A DNA stretch of 64,000 bases from Chloroflexota bacterium. GTDB taxonomy: Bacteria > Chloroflexota > Anaerolineae > Anaerolineales > Villigracilaceae. The notes under the pieces were generated by a model. That model was not told the origin of the DNA, searched no databases, and saw only the letters and a program-made list of their open reading frames with translations. The position numbers and the translations under genes are program-made. Below are positions 15,860 to 24,200 of this stretch, piece after piece. The stretch covers positions 1 through 64,000 of the forward strand of contig JAJYLQ010000009.1 in NCBI GenBank assembly GCA_021787595.1. Direction: 5' to 3'. Positions within the stretch are counted from its first letter, which is position 1; the number at the start of each line of letters is the position of its first letter.

Positions 15860-15930
15860 ACCTCACGCTCGGCGAGATTTGCAATACCTTGCGCGGCGTA
15901 TGGGGTGAGTATGTGGCAGAAGGATTTTAG
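15859..15930 (+). repeat. Mutase 3'-end repeat, copy 3 (synonymous copy)
   Basis: It begins inside the HEPN stop codon and encodes [23 protein letters not shown] and a stop, exactly the C-terminus of the upstream mutase. The codons differ at about ten positions, all silent (for example CTG/CTC, GAA/GAG, ATC/ATT, GTG/GTA, TAA/TAG). This points to a former functional gene end that has been displaced. Confidence 0.9.
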
Positions 15931-15979
15931 AAGTCGTATAATTTGGATTAAGTTTATATTATCCTGTTAGGAGGAGAAC

Positions 15980-17872
15980 ATGCCAAAGATTTTGTCCGCC
16001 TCGTTGAGCGACCAAGGTCGCAGACGCAGTAACAATGAAGATTTTGTTACTTTCTTTGAACCAATAGATCCGAAAGAACGTCAAGCTAACGGATGTTTAT
16101 ATATTGTTGCGGATGGAATTGGCGGGGCTTCTTCCCGTGGGGAACGTGCTAGCGAATATGCGGCAAAGAAAGTTTTATATGATTATTTTCAACCTTCTAA
16201 CCTAAAGCCTATTGAACGTTTGCGAGAAGCAATCCAGCACGTCAATAAAGATATCTTCAACTACACGGAAGAAAGCAAACATGTGCCGCGCATGGCAACC
16301 ACAATGGTAGCGGCAGTGATACGAGACAACACACTCTTAGTTATAAATGTGGGCGACAGCCGTGCATATTTGATTCGAAATGGCAAGGCGATGCAAATAA
16401 CCCGCGATCACAGCATCATTGGCGAAATGCTTGCGAACGGTGAACTGACTGAGGAGGAAGCTCTGCATTCCCGAATCAAAAATCGACTTACGCGCAGTAT
16501 TGGAGGAGAAGCGGAAGTTCATGTTCAAGTTTATGATCCAATCGTCCTCCAAGCAGGCGATAAAATTTTGCTTTGCACTGATGGCTTAACTCGTTATGCA
16601 TTAAGCCAGAAAATAGCCGAGCTAACAGCCGGAGGGGCACCTGACGAAATTAGTCAACGATTAGTTCGTTATGCTAATGAACATGGTGGCGCAGATAATG
16701 TTTCAGTTATTCTTGTGTTATATGAAGCAGGCCCTGATTCGCCGAATGTTTTTCCTCCTCCAATGTACTCGCATCCTTTACTTGAAATAAACAATAATGC
16801 TGATGTAGCCGCAATTCCTTCGAGACGCGGATCCTTGGATTTAGACGAAGATGAAACAGAACTGGGGCGCGCAAGGATTGAGAGCGAGGATGCTACTGAA
16901 TTAGAAATCCCCACGACAGGTCCTATCGGAATTTTGTGGGTTACATCAGGATTTCGCCGAGGCAAGTATTATCCGATTCGCAACGGAACTATTATTGGCC
17001 GAAGAGATGGTGATTTGATTCTAGACGACCCAAAAGTCTCGGGCTCTCACGCGAAATTTACAATGGAAGGTAATCAGTTCATTATTTGGGATTTAGGCTC
17101 TTCTAGCGGAACCTATGTTAATGGTAAGCGAATCAGAGAAAGGACACTGCTCACCGAAAATAATCTTATCAAAATCGGCAACACAACATTCGTTATAAAA
17201 CTCCTCACTCAGAAAGCTAACACTGAATTGATCAAGAGATCAGAAAACCGAGAGTCGATTCAGGAAAAAGAACACTTTAGAATTTCTGTATCATATCCTT
17301 TATGTTTGGCTAAGAGATTCGCAAGCATACTCATATTCCATTTTTACCTACCAGAATATCACGCTGATGTTCAGAGAAGTGTTCGGTCAGAATTTAAAGA
17401 TTATGGTTCAAGTGAAACTGTCGATTATGCCAGCTCAGTTCGTATTAGACAAAAGGTGAAAATCAAATTATCAAATCCGAATTTTTCTTTTTCAGATTCT
17501 GGCATTAAGATAGTCGATGATTCGATAAATAAAATAACCTTTTTAGTTCAGCCAAATGACAATTGTGAACCAGGCTCGCATAAAATTTTAGTTTCAATTG
17601 TAGACGCAGATGCAGATTATGAACTTGAATCAATAACTATTAATGTTCAAGTGGTAGATTTTGCTTTCGACCATGTTTCCCGTCCATTGCTTTCAAAAGC
17701 TTTCGCTATTGTATTGGGCGTTGGTTCTTTTGCTATGTTTATTCTTACATTCTTGGAGCAAATTGATAAAACCTTTGGACTTACATATGGCACGGCGGCA
17801 GGCGTTTTAGCACTAGCAATTTATGTAAATTTTTACAACTTATACCAGCGTATTCGCCCAAACACACCATGA
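15980..17872 (+). CDS. PP2C-type Ser/Thr phosphatase fused to FHA and a membrane-anchored C-terminal domain
   Basis: Residues about 5-250 form a PP2C/SpoIIE-type phosphatase: QGRRRSNNEDF, VADGIGG, TTMVAAVI...NVGDSRAYLIR, LLCTDGLTR, GGADNVSVILV. Residues about 315-405 form an FHA phosphothreonine-binding domain (IIGRRDGDLILDDPKVSGSHAKF, SSSGTYVNG). The rest is a beta-rich region I do not recognise, then two membrane helices near the C-terminus. AGGAGGAG precedes the ATG. Base composition is visibly more A/T-rich than in neighbouring genes, possibly from transfer. With the nearby FHA regulator and kinase it suggests a phospho-signalling unit. Confidence 0.9.
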   Translation: MPKILSASLSDQGRRRSNNEDFVTFFEPIDPKERQANGCLYIVADGIGGASSRGERASEYAAKKVLYDYFQPSNLKPIERLREAIQHVNKDIFNYTEESKHVPRMATTMVAAVIRDNTLLVINVGDSRAYLIRNGKAMQITRDHSIIGEMLANGELTEEEALHSRIKNRLTRSIGGEAEVHVQVYDPIVLQAGDKILLCTDGLTRYALSQKIAELTAGGAPDEISQRLVRYANEHGGADNVSVILVLYEAGPDSPNVFPPPMYSHPLLEINNNADVAAIPSRRGSLDLDEDETELGRARIESEDATELEIPTTGPIGILWVTSGFRRGKYYPIRNGTIIGRRDGDLILDDPKVSGSHAKFTMEGNQFIIWDLGSSSGTYVNGKRIRERTLLTENNLIKIGNTTFVIKLLTQKANTELIKRSENRESIQEKEHFRISVSYPLCLAKRFASILIFHFYLPEYHADVQRSVRSEFKDYGSSETVDYASSVRIRQKVKIKLSNPNFSFSDSGIKIVDDSINKITFLVQPNDNCEPGSHKILVSIVDADADYELESITINVQVVDFAFDHVSRPLLSKAFAIVLGVGSFAMFILTFLEQIDKTFGLTYGTAAGVLALAIYVNFYNLYQRIRPNTP

Positions 17873-17887
17873 CATGAAATAACCAAA

Positions 17888-18076
17888 ATGAAAAACATTA
17901 CCTTTTCCACCCTCTTCAAATCTCTTGCCATCGCCGGGAACGTGCTGTTCATTCTGTGGATCACGTAATACAGAATTGACGAAGGCTTTCAAGACACGCT
18001 GCCAGAGAAAGTGTTGTATGGCGGCTTGATGCTGCTGTTGGCGCTCGATACGGTTTTGATCTTGAGAAAAGAATGA
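17888..18076 (+). pseudogene. Small two-helix membrane protein gene with an internal stop
   Basis: The frame reads MKNITFSTLFKSLAIAGNVLFILWIT, then TAA at 17966-17968, then YRIDEGFQDTLPEKVLYGGLMLLLALDTVLILRKE and stop. Both hydrophobic halves are in one frame and together make a plausible 62-residue two-helix protein. The gene therefore appears inactivated by one nonsense mutation, unless the stop is read through. Family not identified. Confidence 0.65.
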
Positions 18077-18161
18077 TGCGTCGCACCACACCGGTAAGAT
18101 AAGCCGTTCAATGGGATTCACCGTTCTGTGGATCAATCTTATTTCGCAAGGTGCGACGCAT
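18076..18161. mobile_element. 86-bp terminal-inverted-repeat element, family C, copy 1
   Basis: It is bounded by ATGCGTCGCACC and its exact reverse complement GGTGCGACGCAT. An 87-bp relative with the same ends lies at 55907-55993 between kdpB and the next gene; both contain AATGGGA. It starts at the end of the broken membrane-protein gene. From here to 18486 I see no supported gene, only a possible decayed hydrophobic remnant on the minus strand (VVIVIGFLLLIPYRS). Confidence 0.75.
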
Positions 18162-18486
18162 TCGCGCGTCCACTTTATCTTGTGTAGAACGATAGGGAAT
18201 CAGCAGCAGGAATCCGATGACAATGACAACTTGAGTTTAGAGCAGCAGAATAGCACGTGCGAAGCGTGTGAAGCAAGTCGAAGCTTAACAAGAAAAGCAA
18301 ATACCAGTTCCCCAGCCGTAACCAATGACGAAGAAACCTCTGTCTGAGAAATTCCGGTCCGTTTATCGTGTTGTTAGGATGCTCCTTGTTCCGTTTCACT
18401 AACAAGGTTCGTTGTGTTTGTCAAAAGTCCAATTAAAAAATCCTTCAAATAGAATTCGCGCTCCAGAGAAAAAATTATCAACATTG

Positions 18487-19137
18487 TCATACCGGCGGGT
18501 TATCCAACCGGACGCCATGACCGCGCACGGTGTCAATATATTGATGCGTCGAATCGAGCGCGGCGAGGCGGTCGCGCAGGCGGCGGATCAATGCGTCCAG
18601 CGCCTGGTCCGAAACGCCTGCAGCCTGATCTTCGCCCCACACTTCGGACACCAGGTCCATGCGGCTGATGACCTGTCCCGAACTTTCATAAAGAAGCCAT
18701 AATAATTTGAATTGCTGCGCCGATAACGGCGGGGCAATCTGTTTTTGATTCACCCACACGCGCCGCGATTTTTGTTCCATCACGAGACGGCCCGGCTTCC
18801 CGGAACCTTCCGTGAGCGGCACGGTTGCATCCGAGGTGAAGAACATGAATTCCTGGACAAAGCTGACCTGCACCAAATCGCCGTCCTGCAGCATCACCGG
18901 GGACGAGAGCGGATTGCCGTTATGGTGCGTCCCATTTTTGCTGCCGAGGTCTTCGAGGATCACACCCTCCGAAGTCGGCGTGAGACGCGCGTGAAAACGC
19001 GAGACCTGCCGATCCGCGATCACCACATCGCAGGTTGACTCGCGTCCCAGCACGAGCGTGCGGCTCAAAGCCCAGCGCTGACCTTTCAGCGGGCCTTCCT
19101 GCGCCACCAACATGGGGAATTCTTCGTGATCAGACAT
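18487..19137 (-). CDS. FHA domain fused to an OmpR-type winged-helix DNA-binding domain
   Basis: The 216-aa protein starts MSDHEEFPMLVAQEG. Residues about 20-100 are an FHA domain (TLVLGRESTCDVVIADRQVSRFHARL, EDLGSKNGTHHNG). Residues about 130-214 form a Trans_reg_C winged helix (LSAQQFKLLWLLYESSGQVISRMDLVSEVWGE...LIRRLRDRL...YIDTVRGHGVRL). There is no receiver domain; phosphothreonine recognition by FHA seems to replace it. The neighbouring kinase and PP2C-FHA phosphatase could write and erase the signal. Confidence 0.9.
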   Translation of the reverse strand: MSDHEEFPMLVAQEGPLKGQRWALSRTLVLGRESTCDVVIADRQVSRFHARLTPTSEGVILEDLGSKNGTHHNGNPLSSPVMLQDGDLVQVSFVQEFMFFTSDATVPLTEGSGKPGRLVMEQKSRRVWVNQKQIAPPLSAQQFKLLWLLYESSGQVISRMDLVSEVWGEDQAAGVSDQALDALIRRLRDRLAALDSTHQYIDTVRGHGVRLDNPPV

Positions 19138-19292
19138 CCAGTCCCTCGTTTGCGAAACACAAACACAGAGTATGTTCATGCTGAACTGCGAAGTCCGAAG
19201 GCCTCGCAGAAATTTTTAAGTTGTTGACGCTCTCCGCGCACATACGCGCTTCCCTCTCTTTGTTCGGATGGTGTAATGTTAATAAAGACGTT

Positions 19293-19298
19293 TATAAT
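19293..19298 (+). promoter_or_regulatory. Candidate -10 box in the divergent gap before the kinase gene
   Basis: TATAAT lies within an A/T-rich stretch of the roughly 240-bp gap between the divergent FHA-regulator and kinase genes, about 77 nt upstream of the kinase start. I do not see a good -35. It could serve the kinase gene; a minus-strand promoter for the FHA regulator is not clear. Confidence 0.4.
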
Positions 19299-19375
19299 AT
19301 AGCATAAATTTGGTTTCTGTGCTGATACCACGCCGAAAAGATTTGCACGGAGCCAATCAGGCATCAAAGGAAGAA

Positions 19376-20374
19376 ATGGCTCTCTCGCTGAACAGCGGCG
19401 AGGTCTTGCACGACCGCTACAAGGTCCGCGAACGGATCGGACAAGGCGGCGCAGGCTCCATTTATCTGGCCGACGATCTCCGGCTGGAGGGACGTCTGTG
19501 CGCGCTGAAAGAGGTCGAGTACGACACCGCCCTTCCAGAGAATATTCGCGAAGAGGCCCGCGGACAGTTTTTGCGCGAGGCCACTATTTTAGCGCGTCTC
19601 GATCATCCCAACCTGCCCAAGGTTTCGGACTTCTTCTCCAACGGCCCGCGCGATTATCTCGTGATGGATTACGTTCCCGGCGACGATCTGCGAACGGTCA
19701 TGCTGGAGGCGCGCCGCAATAAAACCTTTTTGCCTGAAAATCAAGTTCTGGGATGGGCGCGCCAGCTTGCGGACGCGCTCGCCTACCTGCATGGGCAGGA
19801 ACCCGCCATCGTCCATCGCGACATCAAGCCCAGCAACCTGAAGATCACGCCGAATGGACTCTTGAAGCTGGTGGATTTTGGCCTAGTCAAGATCATGTCC
19901 CCGAACGAGGAAGTGACCATCACGGTCATTCAGGGACAAGGCACGGCGCTTTATACGCCGCTGGAGCAATATGGCAGCGACGACGCACACACCGACACGC
20001 GTTCCGATATTTATTCCTTTGGCGCGACGTTGTATCACATGTTGACCAACGAGCCGCCCATTGATGCGCGCAAACGGTTCATCCAGCCGGCGAGCCTGGT
20101 CCCGCCGCGCCAGATCAATCCATCCATCAGCGCGCGCACCGAAAAGGCCGTCTTGTGGGCCATGGCTTTGCATCCCGATGAGCGCCCCGCATCCATTGAA
20201 ATCTTCGACGACTTTCTATTCGAAGGCCATGAGATTTCGACCCGGCCCGTGCCGCTTCAAACCGCATTCGATTTGGGCACGATTCGAATTTTCGGCCAGC
20301 GGGCAGATGCGCTTCTCGCGTGGACCACTGCCGGACTCCTGATCCTGAGCCTGATCGCCACCCTCATGCGTTGA
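19376..20374 (+). CDS. Ser/Thr protein kinase with C-terminal membrane anchor
   Basis: The 332-aa eukaryotic-type kinase has the glycine loop RIGQGGAGSIYLA, catalytic Lys in CALKEV, the catalytic loop HRDIKPSN, DFG, and the DTRSDIYSFGATLYHMLT segment. A single membrane helix at the extreme C-terminus (LLAWTTAGLLILSLIATLM) ends the protein with no extracellular sensor domain. AAAGGA precedes the chosen ATG. It is divergent from the FHA-winged-helix gene, a probable partner. Confidence 0.92.
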   Translation: MALSLNSGEVLHDRYKVRERIGQGGAGSIYLADDLRLEGRLCALKEVEYDTALPENIREEARGQFLREATILARLDHPNLPKVSDFFSNGPRDYLVMDYVPGDDLRTVMLEARRNKTFLPENQVLGWARQLADALAYLHGQEPAIVHRDIKPSNLKITPNGLLKLVDFGLVKIMSPNEEVTITVIQGQGTALYTPLEQYGSDDAHTDTRSDIYSFGATLYHMLTNEPPIDARKRFIQPASLVPPRQINPSISARTEKAVLWAMALHPDERPASIEIFDDFLFEGHEISTRPVPLQTAFDLGTIRIFGQRADALLAWTTAGLLILSLIATLMR

Positions 20375-20410
20375 CCGATAACGATCCGCAGATTACACAG
20401 ATCGTTTAAC

Positions 20411-20581
20411 ATTACAGCGCAAGGTCGAGCAATCGTTCCCTGCCAATTCTCCCTCACCCTTTCCCTCTCCCTTCGGGAGAGGAGACTCCCTTCCCCATTC
20501 GGGGGAAGGGTTGGGGATGAGGGCGAAAACGGTAGGAAAGCCATGAGCAGAACCCTCAAAACTCTAACTTTGCGCTGTAAT
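20411..20581. mobile_element. MITE-like element, repeat family B, full copy 2
   Basis: The 171-bp element runs from ATTACAGCGCAA to TTTGCGCTGTAAT, with nested hairpins in between. It is nearly the same as the element at 2916-3087 in the opposite orientation. It lies in the convergent gap between the kinase and GH3 genes, where its hairpins may act in termination. No clean target duplication is visible. Confidence 0.8.
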
Positions 20582-20621
20582 ATTAATTTGTCTGCGAAAT
20601 CTGCATCGTCTGCGGATGTTT

Positions 20622-23363
20622 TTATCTTCGCACATTACGCGACCAGATCCACCCGCCTCCCCAGCCCAACAATGCTCCGACAATCGTGATCGTCAATATG
20701 CCATTGATTCCGTTCGAGATGGCAAATGTGGAACTGCCGGGTAATCCCAGGGCAAAATAGTTGTAAGCCAGCAGACCGCCGGCCAACACGCACATTCCCC
20801 ACCGCGCGCCCCACTGCGCGCTTTCGATTCGATAGCCGGCCCAGAAGGCCAGGCCCGCCGTCACCAAAAGCAATATGAGCGCCAACAGCCACGCGGAGAA
20901 TCGCGGCGCACCCTGCAGCGTTACAAAATTATCTTCTGCCGGGGCCTGGGTTTTGACCGCTTCCGTCGTGGGTTGAGGCGTCAGCGCCGGGACGATCACG
21001 GTCACCGCCGCGGGCTGTCCGCTGGAAACATCCAATTGAATCACAGCCGATACCTCCGCCGGGTCACTCGTGGCGCGGATTTGAAGCAGGCCCGGCTTGT
21101 CAAGCCCGAAGGAAACGCGCGCTACGCCCTGAGTGGTGATCGCGTCCGCTTGATGCAAAATGCCGCCGCCCTCGCCGGTCAATGTCATCGAAAAATGCAC
21201 GACCGTCCCATCTGGAACCGGCTGGCCGTTATGATCTTCGATGACGCCGGTACGGATGGCAATCGTATCGCCGATCCTGAACAACGGCACAGCGGTGGCC
21301 GAGGGAGTTACGGCAGCCGCGCCTCCTGTCGGAACGGGAGCCGCCGGGATGTCGAGGACGAGCGTGATGATTTGGTTTGGATCCGGCGAGGTGGCCTTGA
21401 TCAAATCATATCCAAGTCCCGGGATGGAAACCGGCGACGCGCCTGCTGGCGTCAGTTCCTGAAAGAGAAGCCGGGCGGCCACTTCCACAAAGGGCGGCTG
21501 TTTGCTGTACAAAGCATAATACGCGCTGAGGCGCGAAATATCGGTTGCATCCATGTAATACGGCGCGCCGAACGCAAACAGCACCACGCGTTTGTTGCGG
21601 AGCAAATCCTGCTGCGCGGAGAGGAAATTGCTGATCAACTGCGGCTGGCCGCGGCTGGAATCCGTCAGTGAAAAGATCACCCACGTTGCCTGACTCAAAT
21701 CCCCCTGAAGCGGCTGCGGACCTTTTCCATTCATGTAACCGGCAAGATCGTCCAGCGAATAGGAGGAGACGCGGTACGAGGAGGTTTGATTTCCGCTCTG
21801 CGGGCCATAAAGCTGGACAACGGCATTCTGCAGCGCGTTCAATGGGAGCGCTGATTCGACCGAACACGTGCTGCATTGCCTGGTCTGCGAAGTGTCGGTA
21901 AAAAAGACAATGCGGTCGCGAACCTGGGGCGGCGAAGGCAAATCCTGAACATCGGGGCTGAGCAGCGTCGCCGCACTGCGCGCGACTTGAAACGTCAATT
22001 CCTGAGATTGTCCAAGATCGCCCGTGCCCTGTCCGGGCACCAGCACATTCTGCAGAGTGAACGATCCATAAAGCGAATTCTTGAGCGTCAGGATTCGCAA
22101 AACAGATGCATCCACGCTCTGCGCAAAGGCCGGGTCTTCCTGGTATTTCTGCGTGAAGAAATCGAGGATTTGAAGAACGGTCGAGTAGTTATCCGGCGCA
22201 TCGCTGGAGACAATGTTTCCAAGATCGAGCAGATCATTGCCTGCCACGAACGCGTCGCGGGCGACAGTGCGTGCGGAAAAGCTTCCATCCGAAGAATAGA
22301 ACTGGCGCACAGCTGGCGTACCGAGATCGTCGCTGATCATCAGGCCGCCCTGATCGTGCCAGGACGAGAATTGCGGGAGACTGAGAATGGCAGCCAGCGC
22401 CTGCGGGTCGAAACTAACCGGACGCGTGGCAGCGCGAATATTGCCTTGAAAACCCTGATAGCGAATATGCGATACAAGCAGGCCATCAGCTGTTGCGTTG
22501 CGCGTGGGGGCATCGCCGGTCACCTGGAAAAAAGGAAGCAGTTCGATCTGTTTCAATTGATCGAGCGATTTCCGAATGGTTGGAACTTCCTGATCAATGG
22601 GGCGGTCGGTGCTGCCATCGCCGGGAAAATGTTTGGCAATGACCAGCAGTCGGCCCCCGGAACCAACGTGCAGTCCGGCAATGTAGGCGCTGCCCATCTG
22701 CCCCACCCAATACGGATCGCCGCCAAACACAGACGAACCAAGGTCGCCTTGTGCGGCGGGGTTCGGAGAATCGAGCACATCGAGCGAAGGGCCGAGGTAC
22801 ATGTTGACACCCAGCGATGAAAGCTCGCGTCCCATGACCTGCGCAACTTTATTGGCAAGATCAGGCGACCATGTTGCACCAATCGCCATTTCTGATGGAA
22901 GCGGAGTCAGCCCGCTTAGAATCTGATCGGCGGGCGCGCCATCGCCGTTCTGGGTCATCGCGATGAACAGCGGAATGTAGGCATGAGGCGTTGAATTCGG
23001 CGCGGGGGTCGCAGGCATGGCGCTATCCCATTCGAGCTGCTGCAGGTTCTGAATCAATTGGGCCGCACCTTTGACGGTGTTCGGCGCGGCGAAAAAGTTG
23101 TCGTTGTCGGCGCGTAAAACAACGCCGCCGATGTGATGATTTGCAATCAAATCATGGATTTGAGACTGGCTGCCTGTATCCGTGCCTGTAAACGAGACCA
23201 AGAATAATTGTCCGACACGCTCTTCAGGCGTCATCTGATCGAACACCTGACGAACCTGCACCGGAGGCGCGGTGGTCTGGGCCGCGACCCGGGACGGGCT
23301 GCCAGCCGAGGTGACGATCAGCGCCGAAAACAGGGCCGCGAGAAAAGCGCGCCGCAATTTCAT
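20622..23363 (-). CDS. Secreted GH3-family glycosidase (beta-N-acetylhexosaminidase-like) with C-terminal membrane region
   Basis: The 913-aa protein has a signal peptide (about 1-28), then a GH3 barrel: MTPEERVGQLFLVSF, HIGGVVL, IAKHFPGDGSTD (about 242-253, close to the NagZ KH(F/S)PGHG site) and MISDDLGTP. A second alpha/beta region follows (about 450-640), then a Thr/Pro linker, an Ig-like part, and two to three membrane helices at the C-terminus. It would act on cell-wall or extracellular amino-sugar glycans. The usual NagZ His in the catalytic loop is not obvious, so activity is only probable. Confidence 0.85.
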   Translation of the reverse strand: MKLRRAFLAALFSALIVTSAGSPSRVAAQTTAPPVQVRQVFDQMTPEERVGQLFLVSFTGTDTGSQSQIHDLIANHHIGGVVLRADNDNFFAAPNTVKGAAQLIQNLQQLEWDSAMPATPAPNSTPHAYIPLFIAMTQNGDGAPADQILSGLTPLPSEMAIGATWSPDLANKVAQVMGRELSSLGVNMYLGPSLDVLDSPNPAAQGDLGSSVFGGDPYWVGQMGSAYIAGLHVGSGGRLLVIAKHFPGDGSTDRPIDQEVPTIRKSLDQLKQIELLPFFQVTGDAPTRNATADGLLVSHIRYQGFQGNIRAATRPVSFDPQALAAILSLPQFSSWHDQGGLMISDDLGTPAVRQFYSSDGSFSARTVARDAFVAGNDLLDLGNIVSSDAPDNYSTVLQILDFFTQKYQEDPAFAQSVDASVLRILTLKNSLYGSFTLQNVLVPGQGTGDLGQSQELTFQVARSAATLLSPDVQDLPSPPQVRDRIVFFTDTSQTRQCSTCSVESALPLNALQNAVVQLYGPQSGNQTSSYRVSSYSLDDLAGYMNGKGPQPLQGDLSQATWVIFSLTDSSRGQPQLISNFLSAQQDLLRNKRVVLFAFGAPYYMDATDISRLSAYYALYSKQPPFVEVAARLLFQELTPAGASPVSIPGLGYDLIKATSPDPNQIITLVLDIPAAPVPTGGAAAVTPSATAVPLFRIGDTIAIRTGVIEDHNGQPVPDGTVVHFSMTLTGEGGGILHQADAITTQGVARVSFGLDKPGLLQIRATSDPAEVSAVIQLDVSSGQPAAVTVIVPALTPQPTTEAVKTQAPAEDNFVTLQGAPRFSAWLLALILLLVTAGLAFWAGYRIESAQWGARWGMCVLAGGLLAYNYFALGLPGSSTFAISNGINGILTITIVGALLGWGGGWIWSRNVRR

Positions 23364-23385
23364 CGTCCGAACGGTTCAAACGGAT

Positions 23386-24138
23386 TCATGCCTGCCTCCC
23401 CACTTTTTGAAGCGCAAGTTTTGGATCGTCCGTGAAAACACCATCCACTCCCCAGCCGTGCAGGCGGACAATGTCATCCGGATCATCCACTGTCCAAACA
23501 TGGATGCGGCGTTTCAGGCGATGCGCGCGCTGGACTTGCTGCGGATTAACATCCGTGAGATATGGATGCAGGGCGGCATAATTGCCGAACGAAAAACCAA
23601 ATGAGCGCGCCCACGCGCCCAGCCATCCATTCATCGCCAGCAATCCGCGCGGAACTTCGGGGAGCAGCCGGGCGGCCTTCGTCAAGTTGGAGGCGAAGAA
23701 AGACGAAAAGATCACGCTCTTTTCGAGCGCATGTTTCTTCACCAGCGCGCAGACTTTTTCTGTCAATGGATCGCGCGGCGTGGAATAATTGGTCAGCTCG
23801 ACATTGATGAAAATATTCCTGCCGACCGTTTCAAAGACCTCACTCAACAGCGGGATTTTTTCACCGCAAAACTTTTCAGAGAAGAAGCTGCCTGCGTCCA
23901 ACGAGCGCAGGTCGGCCAGTTTCATGCGGGAGACGCGGCCATGTCCATTGGTCGTGCGGTCCACGGTCGGATCGTGGATCACGACGATTTCACCGTCAGC
24001 GCTGAGTTTGGCGTCCAGCTCGATGGCGTCCGCGCCTTCCGTCAGGGCCAGTTGGAAGGAAGCAAGCGTGTTTTCAGGCGCATGAGCCGAGTCGCCGCGG
24101 TGAGCGAAGATAACAGGACGAGGGAGATCAGTAAGCAT
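23386..24138 (-). CDS. Glycerophosphodiester phosphodiesterase
   Basis: The 250-aa GDPD-family protein has IFAHRGDSAHAPENTLASFQLALTEGADAIELDAKLSADGEIVVIHDP with the catalytic His/Arg pair (HRG), acidic metal ligands (ELD) and second His (VIHDP). RRIHVWTVDDPDD near the end is also typical. It hydrolyses glycerophosphodiesters to glycerol-3-phosphate and an alcohol. No signal peptide is seen, so it is cytoplasmic. I reject the 20-residue upstream extension because it is encoded by a repeat. Confidence 0.92.
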   Translation of the reverse strand: MLTDLPRPVIFAHRGDSAHAPENTLASFQLALTEGADAIELDAKLSADGEIVVIHDPTVDRTTNGHGRVSRMKLADLRSLDAGSFFSEKFCGEKIPLLSEVFETVGRNIFINVELTNYSTPRDPLTEKVCALVKKHALEKSVIFSSFFASNLTKAARLLPEVPRGLLAMNGWLGAWARSFGFSFGNYAALHPYLTDVNPQQVQRAHRLKRRIHVWTVDDPDDIVRLHGWGVDGVFTDDPKLALQKVGRQA

Positions 24139-24196
24139 GGTTTGCGTTTCTCGTTTTGCGTTTTGCGAAAATAAAACGAAAAGCGCAAAACGCAAC
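24136..24196. repeat. Palindromic repeat family D, copy 2
   Basis: GTTTTGCGTTTTGCG and CGAAAAGCGCAAAACGC form an imperfect hairpin covering the gap between the AAA ATPase and GDPD genes. It is related to the element at 11705-11762. Confidence 0.6.
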
Positions 24197-24200
24197 AAAT

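Noticed and set aside
18175-18405. 76-codon minus-strand frame between the broken membrane gene and the FHA regulator
   Set aside because: No motif and no clear start site. The most hydrophobic, gene-like stretch is in another frame with internal stops, so this region is better seen as decayed sequence.
20257-20559. Minus-strand frame across family B copy 2
   Set aside because: Its N-terminal half is translated from the repeat and a very similar frame occurs at the other copy; this reflects repeat sequence, not a protein family.
24139-24198. N-terminal extension of the GDPD protein
   Set aside because: The extra 20 residues come from palindromic repeat D. The ATG at MLTDLPRPV gives the normal family start.
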